Shown here one piece after another: positions 8,913 through 16,790 of a DNA stretch of 61,933 bases (the stretch's first letter is position 1; each line of letters opens with the position of its first letter). A program made the translations under genes and the position numbers. The notes under the pieces were generated by a model, which was not told the DNA's origin, did no database searches, and saw only the letters and a list, made by a program, of their open reading frames with translations. The stretch lies in the NCBI GenBank assembly GCA_029256725.1, contig JAQSXJ010000028.1, positions 1 through 61,933 of the forward strand. The letters are read 5' to 3'. Source of the stretch: Anaerocolumna sp. Its GTDB lineage: Bacteria > Bacillota > Clostridia > Lachnospirales > Lachnospiraceae.

Positions 8913-8932
8913 ATAAATGAATATTCATTTAT
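8913..8932. promoter_or_regulatory. Perfect 20-bp palindrome in the lon upstream region (likely TetR operator)
   Basis: ATAAATGAATATTCATTTAT is self-complementary over all 20 bases, 22 bp before the lon start. A near match of pattern AATAAAnGAAnnTTCnTTTATT lies before the tetR gene at 9585-9606. Two similar palindromes, one at each end of a TetR gene, fit a shared operator. Confidence 0.7.
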
Positions 8933-8950
8933 TTATACTGTTAAATAATT

Positions 8951-8987
8951 GCGAGATCTCTTTGCCAAACTAACAAAATTATCTCGC
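8951..8987 (-). terminator. Possible weak terminator or hairpin after the TetR gene
   Basis: GCGAGAT and ATCTCGC form a 7-bp stem with a 23-base loop directly after the tetR stop codon on the minus strand, followed by AATTATTT. The weak T-run means read-through into lon is plausible. Confidence 0.35.
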
Positions 8988-8993
8988 TATAAT

Positions 8994-9560
8994 TTATTGT
9001 ATCAATATTGCTTCCTGTATGATTAAAATCATCTCCTTTAGCAAATCCGCTCTTTCAGCTTCGCTTTTATGATTATCCGCTGCAATTGCTTTGACAGGAT
9101 AGAAAATTATCGCCAGCAAGTTATCATCACTGTAATTTTTTATAACCTGTTTCTGCTTCATCTCATTCATAAGACTGCGGATGTTACAGATTTTCTTTCT
9201 CCCGGAACAGCCATTGGCTAAGGAGGGACAGTTGGAGAACTGCTCCACAAAGCTGAAAATCTCTCTATTCTCTAGAATATAATTGTAGTAACTTCTGATA
9301 AGTATTTCCAGCAACTGCTGTCCGGTCATTTTGATGTCTACTCTGTCTAACAGATAATCAAAGATTTCTTCTGAGTATTCCGTATAAATGTCCTGCAGCA
9401 TATTTTCCTTATTATCAAAATATATATAAACTGTTGCCGGCGAAACCCCCGCCAATTTCGCGATTTTTGAGATGGAAGCACCATGAAAGCCTTCTTGAAG
9501 GATCAGTTTGATAACTGCTTCTTTTATGCTTCTCTCTTTTTCATCGTCTTTTTTTCTCAT
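8994..9560 (-). CDS. TetR/AcrR-family transcriptional regulator
   Basis: A 188-residue one-component regulator. The N-terminal TetR DNA-binding domain (about 10-56) contains the helix-turn-helix GASISKIAKLAGVSPATVYI followed by the YFDNKENML helix typical of the family. The C-terminal ligand domain is unassigned but includes two Cys near the centre (NCPS, NGCSGRKKIC). It lies upstream of lon on the same strand. The palindrome before its own start suggests autorepression, and the matching one before lon suggests that lon is its target. The inducer is unknown. Confidence 0.9.
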   Translation of the reverse strand: MRKKDDEKERSIKEAVIKLILQEGFHGASISKIAKLAGVSPATVYIYFDNKENMLQDIYTEYSEEIFDYLLDRVDIKMTGQQLLEILIRSYYNYILENREIFSFVEQFSNCPSLANGCSGRKKICNIRSLMNEMKQKQVIKNYSDDNLLAIIFYPVKAIAADNHKSEAERADLLKEMILIIQEAILIQ

Positions 9561-9584
9561 GATATCACCTCAACATAATTCTAT

Positions 9585-9606
9585 AATAAACGAACATTCA
9601 TTTATT
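9585..9606. promoter_or_regulatory. Imperfect palindrome upstream of the tetR gene (likely operator)
   Basis: The 22-bp site has half-sites AATAAAnGAA and TTCnTTTATT around a two-base centre, 24 bp before the tetR start. It matches the palindrome in front of lon in core and spacing. Confidence 0.65.
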
Positions 9607-9715
9607 GTCAATAGTTTTTTCTTATCGTTACTATTGTACTCTAAATAGGTGCTTACAGCAACTCTTATCAGGGGGTTCTGCGTGGCAACTTAGTTATTTC
9701 TTTACTATCTTTAAT

Positions 9716-10207
9716 TTATAGTTTCATTTCTTTTCTTAAATGAAAGAGGCCCTCTTCCAAATCCTTTGGCTTATCAATTCTAACACAGTGAAATCCGCAT
9801 TTATTAATATAGAAATTATGATTTCTTCTGCTAAAGATAGGTGTTTCCGTACTCCAGCTCAATGTATCAGGATACATTTCTTCAACCAACTTCCATACCT
9901 TTGTTCCAACCCCTCTGTTTTCTTCCGTTGGATCAAGGAAAATCGTTCCGAGGAAATTATGCTTATTAGCATGAATCCATAAAATGATTCCACCTATCAA
10001 TTCCTTATCCTTGTAAATTTTTAAAGCCGTGGACTCCGGATGCAAACCCCATTTTCTTAAGAAACTGCCATCATCATACCCTTCTGGCCCTCCTTCTGGT
10101 TTGTTTAAATGTATCCGGCTGTCTTCATCAAAAGCTCGTTTCGCAATTTGGGTTAATTCTTCAATATCTTTGCTTTCCATTTTCTCAAAAGTAATATTTT
10201 CTGCCAT
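9716..10207 (-). CDS. GNAT-family N-acetyltransferase
   Basis: A 163-residue cytoplasmic acetyl-CoA-dependent acyltransferase. The GNAT fold is indicated by the ITFEKMESKDIEELTQIAKRAF N-terminal region and by motif A, GTIFLDPTEENRGVGTKVW, with the acetyl-CoA pyrophosphate-binding R-G-V-G-T. The C-terminal NHNFYINKCGFHCV segment is the usual motif B region. The substrate cannot be told. The start is the ATG at 10207 behind GGGAGGACTTAAAT; the frame stays open 26 codons further upstream but has no site there. Confidence 0.85.
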   Translation of the reverse strand: MAENITFEKMESKDIEELTQIAKRAFDEDSRIHLNKPEGGPEGYDDGSFLRKWGLHPESTALKIYKDKELIGGIILWIHANKHNFLGTIFLDPTEENRGVGTKVWKLVEEMYPDTLSWSTETPIFSRRNHNFYINKCGFHCVRIDKPKDLEEGLFHLRKEMKL

Positions 10208-10622
10208 ATTTAAGTCCTCCCTTAATCCATATTCATTCCTTCGCCTAAAAGTTTTAATACTGCCTTGAATCATGGCTACAGGCAAAAGTATACTCGTTTA
10301 CGTCGCGTCAAAGTCAATACAAATCAATGACTTATTTAATACAATATGTAAAAAGTCTATCAGCTTTATTGAACTTCTTCTAAATTCAACAAGTGTATCC
10401 TATGAAATAGTTTTATTGGTATAATGTTAGTCCGAATTGCCTATATTTTTACATACGGTTATGTTACTATATAAGTGAAATCTGGATATTAAAACTCAGC
10501 CAGTTATAAGAAGGTCATTACTTCATGAAATTTTATATTCGGAAGCGAAAAAAAGAGTAAACTCATATAGAAAAATCAATAACTAATTTAACCTCTGAAT
10601 TCTTATGAAAGGAGACATTAAT
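10208..10622. other. Intergenic region between divergent GNAT and VOC genes
   Basis: AT-rich, with no gene seen. TATAAT at 10420-10425 is a plausible -10 box for the VOC gene, without a clear -35. A GAAAGGAG site precedes the VOC start. Confidence 0.4.
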
Positions 10623-11513
10623 ATGCAAAAAATCGTTCCTCATTTATGGTTTGACAAGGATGCTGTTATGGCCGCCAAATGGTACGTAAGTTTGTTTGAA
10701 AATTCTGAGATTATTCATATCGGAGAACTTCATGATACACCTTCCGGGGATGTGGAAACTGTGGATTTTAAACTGGCAGATGTTACATTTTCCGCAATCA
10801 GTGCAGGTCCCTATTTTTCTCTTAATCCTTCTATTTCCCTTATAGTAGCCTGTGAAACAGCAGAAGAAGTGGACAGGCTCTACTCACAGCTATCGGAGGG
10901 TGCCTCCGAACTGATGCCTTTAGGGGAATATCCCTTTAGCAAGCATTATGTATGGTTGTCTGATAAATACGGCGTTAACTGGCAGTTATTTCTGGTAGAA
11001 GATATTACAGAACATCAAAGAATCCGCCCCTGTCTATTGTTCGCTGCTGACGTGTGCGGCAAGGCTGAAACAGCCCTTAACGAATATCTTACCATCTTTC
11101 CCGGTTCTTCTGCAGGCTATATTAACCGCTATGGTAAAGGTGAGTTGGAAGATAAAAGACCTGTAATCAACTACGGAGAATTAAACTTACCCGGTCTTCA
11201 ATTCATTCTAATGGATCATGGTTCCGGTGGTGTTGAAAACTTTAATGAAGCTTTTTCCTTTATGATCAACTGTGATACTCAGGAAGAAATCGATTATTAC
11301 TGGGATAAATTATCCCATGTTCCCGAAGCCGAGGCCTGCGGCTGGGTAAAAGACAAATACGGCGTTTCCTGGCAGATTGTTCCCACTGTCATGAATGAGA
11401 TATTAAGAAACAGTACAAAAGAAGAAGCTGACAGGATAACAAAATCCTTTTTAAAAATGACTAAATTGGATATTAAGAAGATTGAACAGGCTAAGCTTGG
11501 GATTGAAGATTAA
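10623..11513 (+). CDS. Double-domain VOC (glyoxalase/PhnB-like) family protein
   Basis: A 296-residue cytoplasmic protein made of two consecutive vicinal-oxygen-chelate domains of the PhnB/3-demethylubiquinone-methyltransferase-like type. The first (about 1-135) has KIVPHLWFDKDAVMAAKWYV and a closing DKYGVNWQLF. The second (about 138-275) repeats the pattern with RPCLLFAADVCGKAETALN and DKYGVSWQIVP. The catalytic activity of this subgroup is generally unassigned. Start: the ribosome binding site GAAAGGAG overlaps an upstream in-frame ATG at 10605, so the ATG at 10623 is chosen. Confidence 0.85.
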   Translation: MQKIVPHLWFDKDAVMAAKWYVSLFENSEIIHIGELHDTPSGDVETVDFKLADVTFSAISAGPYFSLNPSISLIVACETAEEVDRLYSQLSEGASELMPLGEYPFSKHYVWLSDKYGVNWQLFLVEDITEHQRIRPCLLFAADVCGKAETALNEYLTIFPGSSAGYINRYGKGELEDKRPVINYGELNLPGLQFILMDHGSGGVENFNEAFSFMINCDTQEEIDYYWDKLSHVPEAEACGWVKDKYGVSWQIVPTVMNEILRNSTKEEADRITKSFLKMTKLDIKKIEQAKLGIED

Positions 11514-11687
11514 TTAATAAATAGATTGCAGGTTAACAGGACGACCATTGCTCCTTACGACAGAGTTCTAGTATCAAACAGGGTACTACTACGAAGGGAG
11601 AAGTGGTTTTTCTGTACTAGACATACTTTAGATAAAACAGCAATAACAAAAATAACAAAAATAAATTAAAAATTTTATCAAAAAGTA
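11514..11687. other. Non-coding gap before the cold-shock promoter
   Basis: No gene is seen. A 7-bp repeat TCTAGTA/TACTAGA (about 11565 and 11617) brackets a GC-richer stretch that may be decayed coding sequence. Confidence 0.3.
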
Positions 11688-11716
11688 TTGACACCTGATT
11701 ACATTCATGATATTAT
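11688..11716 (+). promoter_or_regulatory. Strong sigma-A promoter of the cold-shock gene
   Basis: A perfect -35 TTGACA (11688-11693) is followed by a 17-base spacer and a -10 TATTAT (11711-11716). Transcription should start near 11723, leaving an untranslated leader of about 135 bases. Confidence 0.8.
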
Positions 11717-11746
11717 ATCAATGTTATTTTAGATGCAAATTTTGAT

Positions 11747-11809
11747 TCACATATTTATGTAAGTCATTAAACATTTCATTTAATGGTTTGCACAAATATG
11801 TGATTTTTT
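11747..11809 (+). promoter_or_regulatory. Structured leader of the cold-shock gene with terminator-like hairpin
   Basis: An outer 10-bp perfect stem (TCACATATTT at 11747-11756, AAATATGTGA at 11794-11803) encloses an inner 7-bp hairpin (CATTAAA/TTTAATG, 11765-11785) and is followed directly by six T residues. It could act as a temperature-sensitive RNA switch or attenuator, as known for other cold-shock leaders; that function is inferred. Confidence 0.55.
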
Positions 11810-11858
11810 ATTTTCACCCAAAATATTCACAATTTAATATTATTAGGAGGTATCTTTC

Positions 11859-12062
11859 ATGAACAAAGGTACAGTAAAATGGTTTAACGCACAAAAAGGT
11901 TTTGGATTTATCACAAACAGTGAGAACGGTGAAGATGTATTCGTACATTTCAGCGGAATCTCTTCAAACGGTTTTAAGACTTTAGAAGAGAATCAGAATG
12001 TAACTTTTGAAATTACTAACGGACCTCGTGGTTTACAGGCTGTTAACGTAGAATTAGCATAA
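11859..12062 (+). CDS. Cold-shock protein (CspA family)
   Basis: A 67-residue single cold-shock domain that binds single-stranded nucleic acid and acts as an RNA chaperone. Both signature motifs are present: RNP1 as KGFGFI (residues 13-18) and RNP2 as VFVHF (about 28-32). Length and the [10 protein letters not shown] start are typical. The ATG follows a strong AGGAGG site. It is monocistronic, with its own strong promoter, a long folded leader and a perfect terminator. Confidence 0.97.
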   Translation: MNKGTVKWFNAQKGFGFITNSENGEDVFVHFSGISSNGFKTLEENQNVTFEITNGPRGLQAVNVELA

Positions 12063-12083
12063 GTTTCATTTCGTTATACCAAT

Positions 12084-12128
12084 AAGAACCCCGGACTTTC
12101 TAAGGAAGTCCGGGGTTCTTATTTTATT
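12084..12128 (+). terminator. Rho-independent terminator of the cold-shock gene
   Basis: A 15-bp perfect GC-rich stem (AAGAACCCCGGACTT with its inverse) and a 7-base loop end at 12120, followed by ATTTTATT. Confidence 0.95.
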
Positions 12129-12202
12129 GGCTGCTATATTTTATGCGGCTTCATAATCCTCTGTCAACAAATATATTCCAAATATTAGTAATAGTTCTAT
12201 CC

Positions 12203-12803
12203 TCAGGCTTTTGGTAACGTAATACTTACTGATGTTCCCTTATCAAACTCGCTTTCTATCAGAAGTGTTCCCCCATGTAGCATTACTATTTTCTTTGATA
12301 TGGCAAGCCCAGGCCTTCTCCCATGATTTTAGGATTGATCTTATAGAAAGATTCTGTAATATCAGCAATATAATCTGCTTTAATACCAATACCGGTATCG
12401 CTGATTTTTACTATTACAGAATCTGCTTCAACAGATTGTTCAATCCTAATGGAACTACTTTGATGGGAAAATTTAATAGCATTGTCCAATACATTCAATA
12501 CTACCTGCCTAAGTTTGTCACCGTCTGCAAGAATGCTTACCGGACTTGTAATAACATTTATACTGATCTTCTTACTCTCTGCTTTCTTTCTTAACTGAAA
12601 TGCAGCGTCCTCTATCAATTTATTTATACTCACTTCCTCTTTGGTCAGCTGAAACCGTTCAGACTGATATCTCGAAAAATCTAATAGGTTCTCAACAAGA
12701 CCAATCAGACTTTCAGTTTCCTTGCTGATAGGAGGAGCCGAGCTGCAGACTAACAAGAAATACAATTCCTGCAATGACAGCGCTGATAATACCGGCAAAA
12801 AAA
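12203..12803 (-). pseudogene. Disrupted sensor histidine kinase
   Basis: The remnant encodes the second half of a HisKA domain (ISKETESLIGLVENLLDFSR) and a HATPase domain with N-box VLNVLDNAIKF and G1 box DTGIGI. It is broken twice. Near 12306, in the G2 box GEGLGL, one base is missing, so the frame ends at TAG; in the next frame the normal C-terminus continues to a TGA at 12203-12205 (ISKKIVMLHGG..., VSITLP). Near 12735 the frame shifts into a hydrophobic stretch (AGIISAVIAGIVFLVSLQL) from an original transmembrane segment, so the linker and the phosphoacceptor His box are deleted. No response regulator is adjacent. Confidence 0.8.
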
Positions 12804-12845
12804 CACATTCAATCATTATAAAACAATCAATGATTGAATGCGTTT
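12799..12845 (-). terminator. Terminator of the SDR/OYE-fusion transcript
   Basis: CATTCAATCATT (12806-12817) and AATGATTGAATG (12829-12840) form a 12-bp perfect stem, extended by AAAC/GTTT. On the minus strand it is followed by a run of seven T residues, 51 bp after the SDR stop codon. Confidence 0.8.
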
Positions 12846-12895
12846 AAATTTATACTAATCCGAATGAATTATACACCAAAACCAAAACAGTATTC

Positions 12896-13672
12896 TTAAA
12901 CAATTGAACCGCCGCCATCTACAATGATAAATTGACCCTGTACATAGCTGGAAGCATCACTGGAGAGATACAGAATCGTGCCGTTTAGTTCACCTTTTTT
13001 TCCTGGACGGCCTGCAGGATTTGCTGCATTATAGGCATTCAGAAACTGTTCTGATTTAAACAGTGTTCCAGCAGTCATCTCGGATTCAAAAAGTGCAGGT
13101 CCAACTGCATTTACTGTTATACCATATCTTGCATAAGATGCTGCCATTCCCTTTGTCATACCCAGTACGGCAGATTTGGAGGAATTGTAGGAATGTCTGA
13201 TAAACATATCATTTTTATCAGCAACTACTGCATTTACGGAAGCTATGTTTACAATCTTTCCATAACCTTTTTCTTTCATATTCGGTATTACGTATTTACT
13301 GGTTAAGAATATACTCTTTACATTGGTATCAAAGGCATTATCCCATTCCTCTTCTGTCATGCTGTCTACACCACCGCGTACTGCAATACCGGCATTGTTT
13401 AATAAGATGTCCACGTGTCCAAAGGTATGAAACACTGTTTCCATCGCTTCTTTCACGCTCTCTTCTTTGGTAACATCACAAGCTACTGCAAGGGCTTTAC
13501 GTCCTGTGCTCTCAATTACTGCTTTTAATTCCTGAAGTTTATCATAACGTCTTGCTAAGAGGGCTACATCTGCTCCGGCTTTTGCATAAGCAAGTGCTGC
13601 ATCTGCTCCCAGTCCGGAACTTGCTCCTGTTACTACTGCTACTTTTCCCGTTAAATCAAATAAATTCTCCAT
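12896..13672 (-). CDS. Short-chain dehydrogenase/reductase (SDR)
   Basis: A 258-residue classical SDR that should interconvert an alcohol and a ketone with NAD(P). Cofactor motif TGASSGLG lies at 15-22, NNAG at 92-95, and catalytic Ser145, Tyr162 and Lys166 (YNSSK) are all present. The C-terminal YVQGQFIIVDGG is typical. The start is the ATG at 13672 behind GAAAGGAATTAAGAAT; the frame is open 16 codons further. It lies 133 bp downstream of the OYE-decarboxylase fusion on the same strand, with a shared terminator, so the two probably act on one substrate. Confidence 0.92.
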   Translation of the reverse strand: MENLFDLTGKVAVVTGASSGLGADAALAYAKAGADVALLARRYDKLQELKAVIESTGRKALAVACDVTKEESVKEAMETVFHTFGHVDILLNNAGIAVRGGVDSMTEEEWDNAFDTNVKSIFLTSKYVIPNMKEKGYGKIVNIASVNAVVADKNDMFIRHSYNSSKSAVLGMTKGMAASYARYGITVNAVGPALFESEMTAGTLFKSEQFLNAYNAANPAGRPGKKGELNGTILYLSSDASSYVQGQFIIVDGGGSIV

Positions 13673-13718
13673 ATTCTTAATTCCTTTCATTTTATATTTA
13701 ATTGAACTAGAACTATTC

Positions 13719-13786
13719 AACTTTTGCTACTAACTTTTCGACTTTTTGCCTACTAACTTTTCAGCTTTTGCTTCTATAACTTTTAA
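13719..13786. repeat. Three degenerate 22-24 bp direct repeats between the fusion gene and the SDR gene
   Basis: The copies at 13719-13740, 13741-13764 and 13765-13786 share the pattern ACTTTTGC-CTACTAACTTTTC with small changes and no reading frame. Confidence 0.7.
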
Positions 13787-13805
13787 ATATCCATACCACC
13801 AGTTA

Positions 13806-16619
13806 TTAAATTCGTCCGGTTTCCATAAAAGCTGTACGGTCGTAACGTCCGGTCAGCAGGTAGGGAATGACTTCCTCTGCCTCTAATTTCTCTACCAGAT
13901 TCAGCTTATGTACTAAGAGGCTGTTCTTAGAATAAGCCCCGCCAATTATGGTATTGATGGGAAGTTCTGCCCAAGGGTCGTCGATACTGGATTTTAAATT
14001 CATTGATACAATACCTGGTTCCCAGGATTTATAGTTGTATTCACATTGGTTCATGAGCAGAGCACCGTTCATAAAGTGAGCTACGCCATTTTCATCGGGC
14101 TGTCTGTCAAAGTGAAAGTAAAAGCCTCCTCCAAAGGTCTGCTTGCCTGCCGCCGGGAATTGGTATAAAGCTGCCGTCATAGGACTGTTATACTCTCCTA
14201 AATTCATCTTGATATCAACCAGCTGTGTTCCTCTTCTGGTTACCCCTGCTGTTACGGTATCACCGTTTCGTCTTATTACAAATTCTCCACCCAGCTTCTT
14301 TGGAATACTTCCGTTATCCCTGCCGCACTGAACAGCCATTTCTGCTCCGGGACCTCCCAGAACAAGTCCCATGGTATACAGCCCCAAAGTTTTACCGTAG
14401 ATTGAATAAACACCCAGGATCGCCTCGTAGTAATCATCTGCAAAGGTCGGATTATTTACATGGCATACTGATAAAGTAACCACCGGCATAGAGAAAGGTT
14501 TTAACGGGGGAGGAAGAATTCTTTCAATGGCTGTGGGGTCTGTCAGGTAACTGATATAGACTCCTTCCTGATTGTCCATTAGAGAAACCTTACCGAAGTT
14601 TGGAAGTTCTTCCTTTGACGCCTTAAAACTAGGTACCTTTTCTTCTGTGCCAAACAGTCTGGAGGCTGTATCAAAAGCGGTACGGGTTGCCGGTGCAATA
14701 CTGCCGTCTTTTATGGCACTTCCTATAAGCTTCACTACCGTTCCTCTGGATTCCAGTTCAGATACCAGTGTTCTGTCAGGACGGAAGCCAAGAGAGAGTA
14801 CGACTGCTTCTGTATCCGCTTTAACTTCTTCTTTATTTTCTAACTTTTCCAGAATAACGCAGTTCTCATTAATCTCTTTTAAGGAATGTCCTAACAGGTA
14901 ATGTGCACCTGCTTTTGCCAAACGTCCGCACACATCGGCAACGTTGGTATGGTTCGCATTTGGTGCGGGTTTATCAAGCATATCAATAATTGTCACCTGA
15001 TTTTCTGTTTCACATAAGTATTCTGCGGTTTCAAGACCGGTGAGACCTGCTCCGATTACTACAACTTTCTTACCTTTAAGGACTTCCTTACCGGATAATA
15101 TGTCTTCTACGGTATACACATTTTTGCCATTGATGCCGGGTATTTTGCCAGGAATGATGGAAGTGGAACCTGAAGCTAAGAGAACCGCATCCGGTTCACA
15201 GGCCATAATGCTTTCTGTATCTGCTTCTGTATTCAGTAAGACTTCCACACCAAGCTTCTCAAATTCATTGCCATAATAGTCTGCAATCCACTGCATACGT
15301 TCTTTAAGCGGAGGTTTTTTCGCAAGATTAACCGTTCCGCCAAGCTCTGCCTGACGATCCATCAATGTTACTTTCATTCCTCTTAGTGCAAGTGTCTGTG
15401 CTGCTGTCATGCCGGCAGGTCCTGCACCAACTACAACAACTCGGTGTCCTTTGGTGTCACGTACCAGATTTCCGTACTTTCTCTCTCTTGCATATCTGGG
15501 ATTTAAGGCACATTCGGGCGGTAAACCTGCAGCATTATATTCATTTAAGCTTTCAAAGCAACGCAGGCAGGAGATACATTTACGTAGCTCCTTTTCTCTT
15601 CCTTCCTGAACTTTTTTACCCCATTCCTCATCTGCATTCCAGGAACGACCCATGGAGACAAAATCAACCACACCGTCTTCTAAGAACTTCTCAGCTGTAG
15701 CAGGTTCTCTGATAACGGAAACACCGATTACAGGAATCTTCACATGGCTTTTTACAGCCTTAAGGAAATCACGTCTCCAACCCTGAGGGAAGGATATTGG
15801 TTCTATACAGGTCATTCCGGTTTCATACAGTCCACAGCTTGGATCGATGAAATCAATTCCTGCCTGTTCCAGTGCCATGGCAATCTTAACGCCATCCTGC
15901 ACATGGATATACTCTTCGGTTACACCAGTCTTATCAAGGAATTCTTCTATACTTAAGCGTACACCTACCGGGAAATCAGGACCGCACTCTTTACGGATTC
16001 CTTCGATGATTTCGATTATAATCCTCAAACGATTCTCGAAGCTTCCGCCGTATTCATCTTCTCTTTTATTGGTGTAGGGAGAGAGGAACTGATGCAGGAG
16101 GTATCCATGAGCAGCATGTAATTCCACACCGTCACAGCCGGCTTTTTGTACTCTTACGGCGCCAGCTGCAAACTGCTGTACTAACTGTTTCACCTCTTCT
16201 GTTGTCAAGGCACGTGTTTCCTGATTCAGGAGTTTACAGGGTATAGCTGAAGGTGCTACTACTGGCTGTCCGCCAAGAAGGGCTGATACCGTTTCACGTC
16301 CCGGATGATGAAGCTGGATAAATATCTTGCTGCCATGCTTATGTACTGCTTCTGCCAGCCTTGACAGTGGTTCAATATGACTGTCCTTGGTAACGGATAA
16401 CTGTCTCATAAGACCGGCTCCGTTTATATCATTTATACGTGTAATCTCAGGAATAATCAGTCCTGCTCCTCCGATTGCTCTTGCCTCATAAAATGCTATC
16501 ATGTCCTCTGAGGGCGTTCCATCTAGATTAGCCAGGCCGCAACCCATGGGAGACATGACTAAGCGGTTTTTAAAAGTTACCTTGCCTATGCTTCCCGCTT
16601 CAAATAATCTGTTATACAT
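13806..16619 (-). CDS. Old-yellow-enzyme/dienoyl-CoA-reductase-like flavoprotein fused to an acetoacetate-decarboxylase domain
   Basis: A 937-residue fusion. Residues 1-340 form an FMN TIM barrel of the NADH:flavin oxidoreductase family (HAAHGYLLHQFLSPYTNKR at 168-186). Cys348, Cys351, Cys354 and Cys370 are likely 4Fe-4S ligands. Residues 393-665 hold FAD- and NAD(P)-binding folds (GAGPAG 398-403, GAGLTG 523-528), as in 2,4-dienoyl-CoA reductase and enoate reductases. About 672-937 are added: an acetoacetate-decarboxylase-type domain with Pro-Lys774-Lys775, aligning with the Schiff-base Lys pair of that family. Inferred role: Schiff-base chemistry (decarboxylation or aldol-dehydration of a keto acid) coupled to C=C reduction in one polypeptide. 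Related reductases normally end near residue 670. The start ATG follows TTGGAGGTACAG. It is divergent from a PucR-type regulator and followed by an SDR. Confidence 0.9.
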   Translation of the reverse strand: MYNRLFEAGSIGKVTFKNRLVMSPMGCGLANLDGTPSEDMIAFYEARAIGGAGLIIPEITRINDINGAGLMRQLSVTKDSHIEPLSRLAEAVHKHGSKIFIQLHHPGRETVSALLGGQPVVAPSAIPCKLLNQETRALTTEEVKQLVQQFAAGAVRVQKAGCDGVELHAAHGYLLHQFLSPYTNKREDEYGGSFENRLRIIIEIIEGIRKECGPDFPVGVRLSIEEFLDKTGVTEEYIHVQDGVKIAMALEQAGIDFIDPSCGLYETGMTCIEPISFPQGWRRDFLKAVKSHVKIPVIGVSVIREPATAEKFLEDGVVDFVSMGRSWNADEEWGKKVQEGREKELRKCISCLRCFESLNEYNAAGLPPECALNPRYARERKYGNLVRDTKGHRVVVVGAGPAGMTAAQTLALRGMKVTLMDRQAELGGTVNLAKKPPLKERMQWIADYYGNEFEKLGVEVLLNTEADTESIMACEPDAVLLASGSTSIIPGKIPGINGKNVYTVEDILSGKEVLKGKKVVVIGAGLTGLETAEYLCETENQVTIIDMLDKPAPNANHTNVADVCGRLAKAGAHYLLGHSLKEINENCVILEKLENKEEVKADTEAVVLSLGFRPDRTLVSELESRGTVVKLIGSAIKDGSIAPATRTAFDTASRLFGTEEKVPSFKASKEELPNFGKVSLMDNQEGVYISYLTDPTAIERILPPPLKPFSMPVVTLSVCHVNNPTFADDYYEAILGVYSIYGKTLGLYTMGLVLGGPGAEMAVQCGRDNGSIPKKLGGEFVIRRNGDTVTAGVTRRGTQLVDIKMNLGEYNSPMTAALYQFPAAGKQTFGGGFYFHFDRQPDENGVAHFMNGALLMNQCEYNYKSWEPGIVSMNLKSSIDDPWAELPINTIIGGAYSKNSLLVHKLNLVEKLEAEEVIPYLLTGRYDRTAFMETGRI

Positions 16620-16639
16620 TCTGTACCTCCAACTAATAT

Positions 16640-16655
16640 TGTTAAATTTATAACA
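16640..16655. promoter_or_regulatory. Palindrome in the fusion-gene leader
   Basis: TGTTAAATTTATAACA has matching TGTTA/TAACA ends and lies between the putative minus-strand promoter and the fusion-gene ribosome binding site. It is a candidate operator. Confidence 0.35.
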
Positions 16656-16669
16656 CTGTTGATAACATA

Positions 16670-16698
16670 AGAATACAGGATTACAGATAATTTCACAA
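16670..16698 (-). promoter_or_regulatory. Putative promoter of the OYE-decarboxylase fusion gene
   Basis: Read on the minus strand: -35 TTGTGA (16693-16698), 17-base spacer, -10 TATTCT (16670-16675). Confidence 0.5.
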
Positions 16699-16721
16699 CG
16701 TGTATGATGAATGATAAAACT

Positions 16722-16750
16722 TTGACAATTTGGTTACCATGCACTAAAAT
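16722..16750 (+). promoter_or_regulatory. Promoter of the PucR/CdaR-type regulator
   Basis: -35 TTGACA (16722-16727), 17-base spacer, -10 TAAAAT (16745-16750), about 40 bases before the ATG. Confidence 0.7.
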
Positions 16751-16790
16751 ATGAATCAGCGATTATCTCTTAAAAGAATTGAGGTTTATT

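Noticed and set aside
12232..12594. 120-codon plus-strand frame
   Set aside because: Antisense shadow of the histidine kinase pseudogene, whose protein motifs are on the minus strand.
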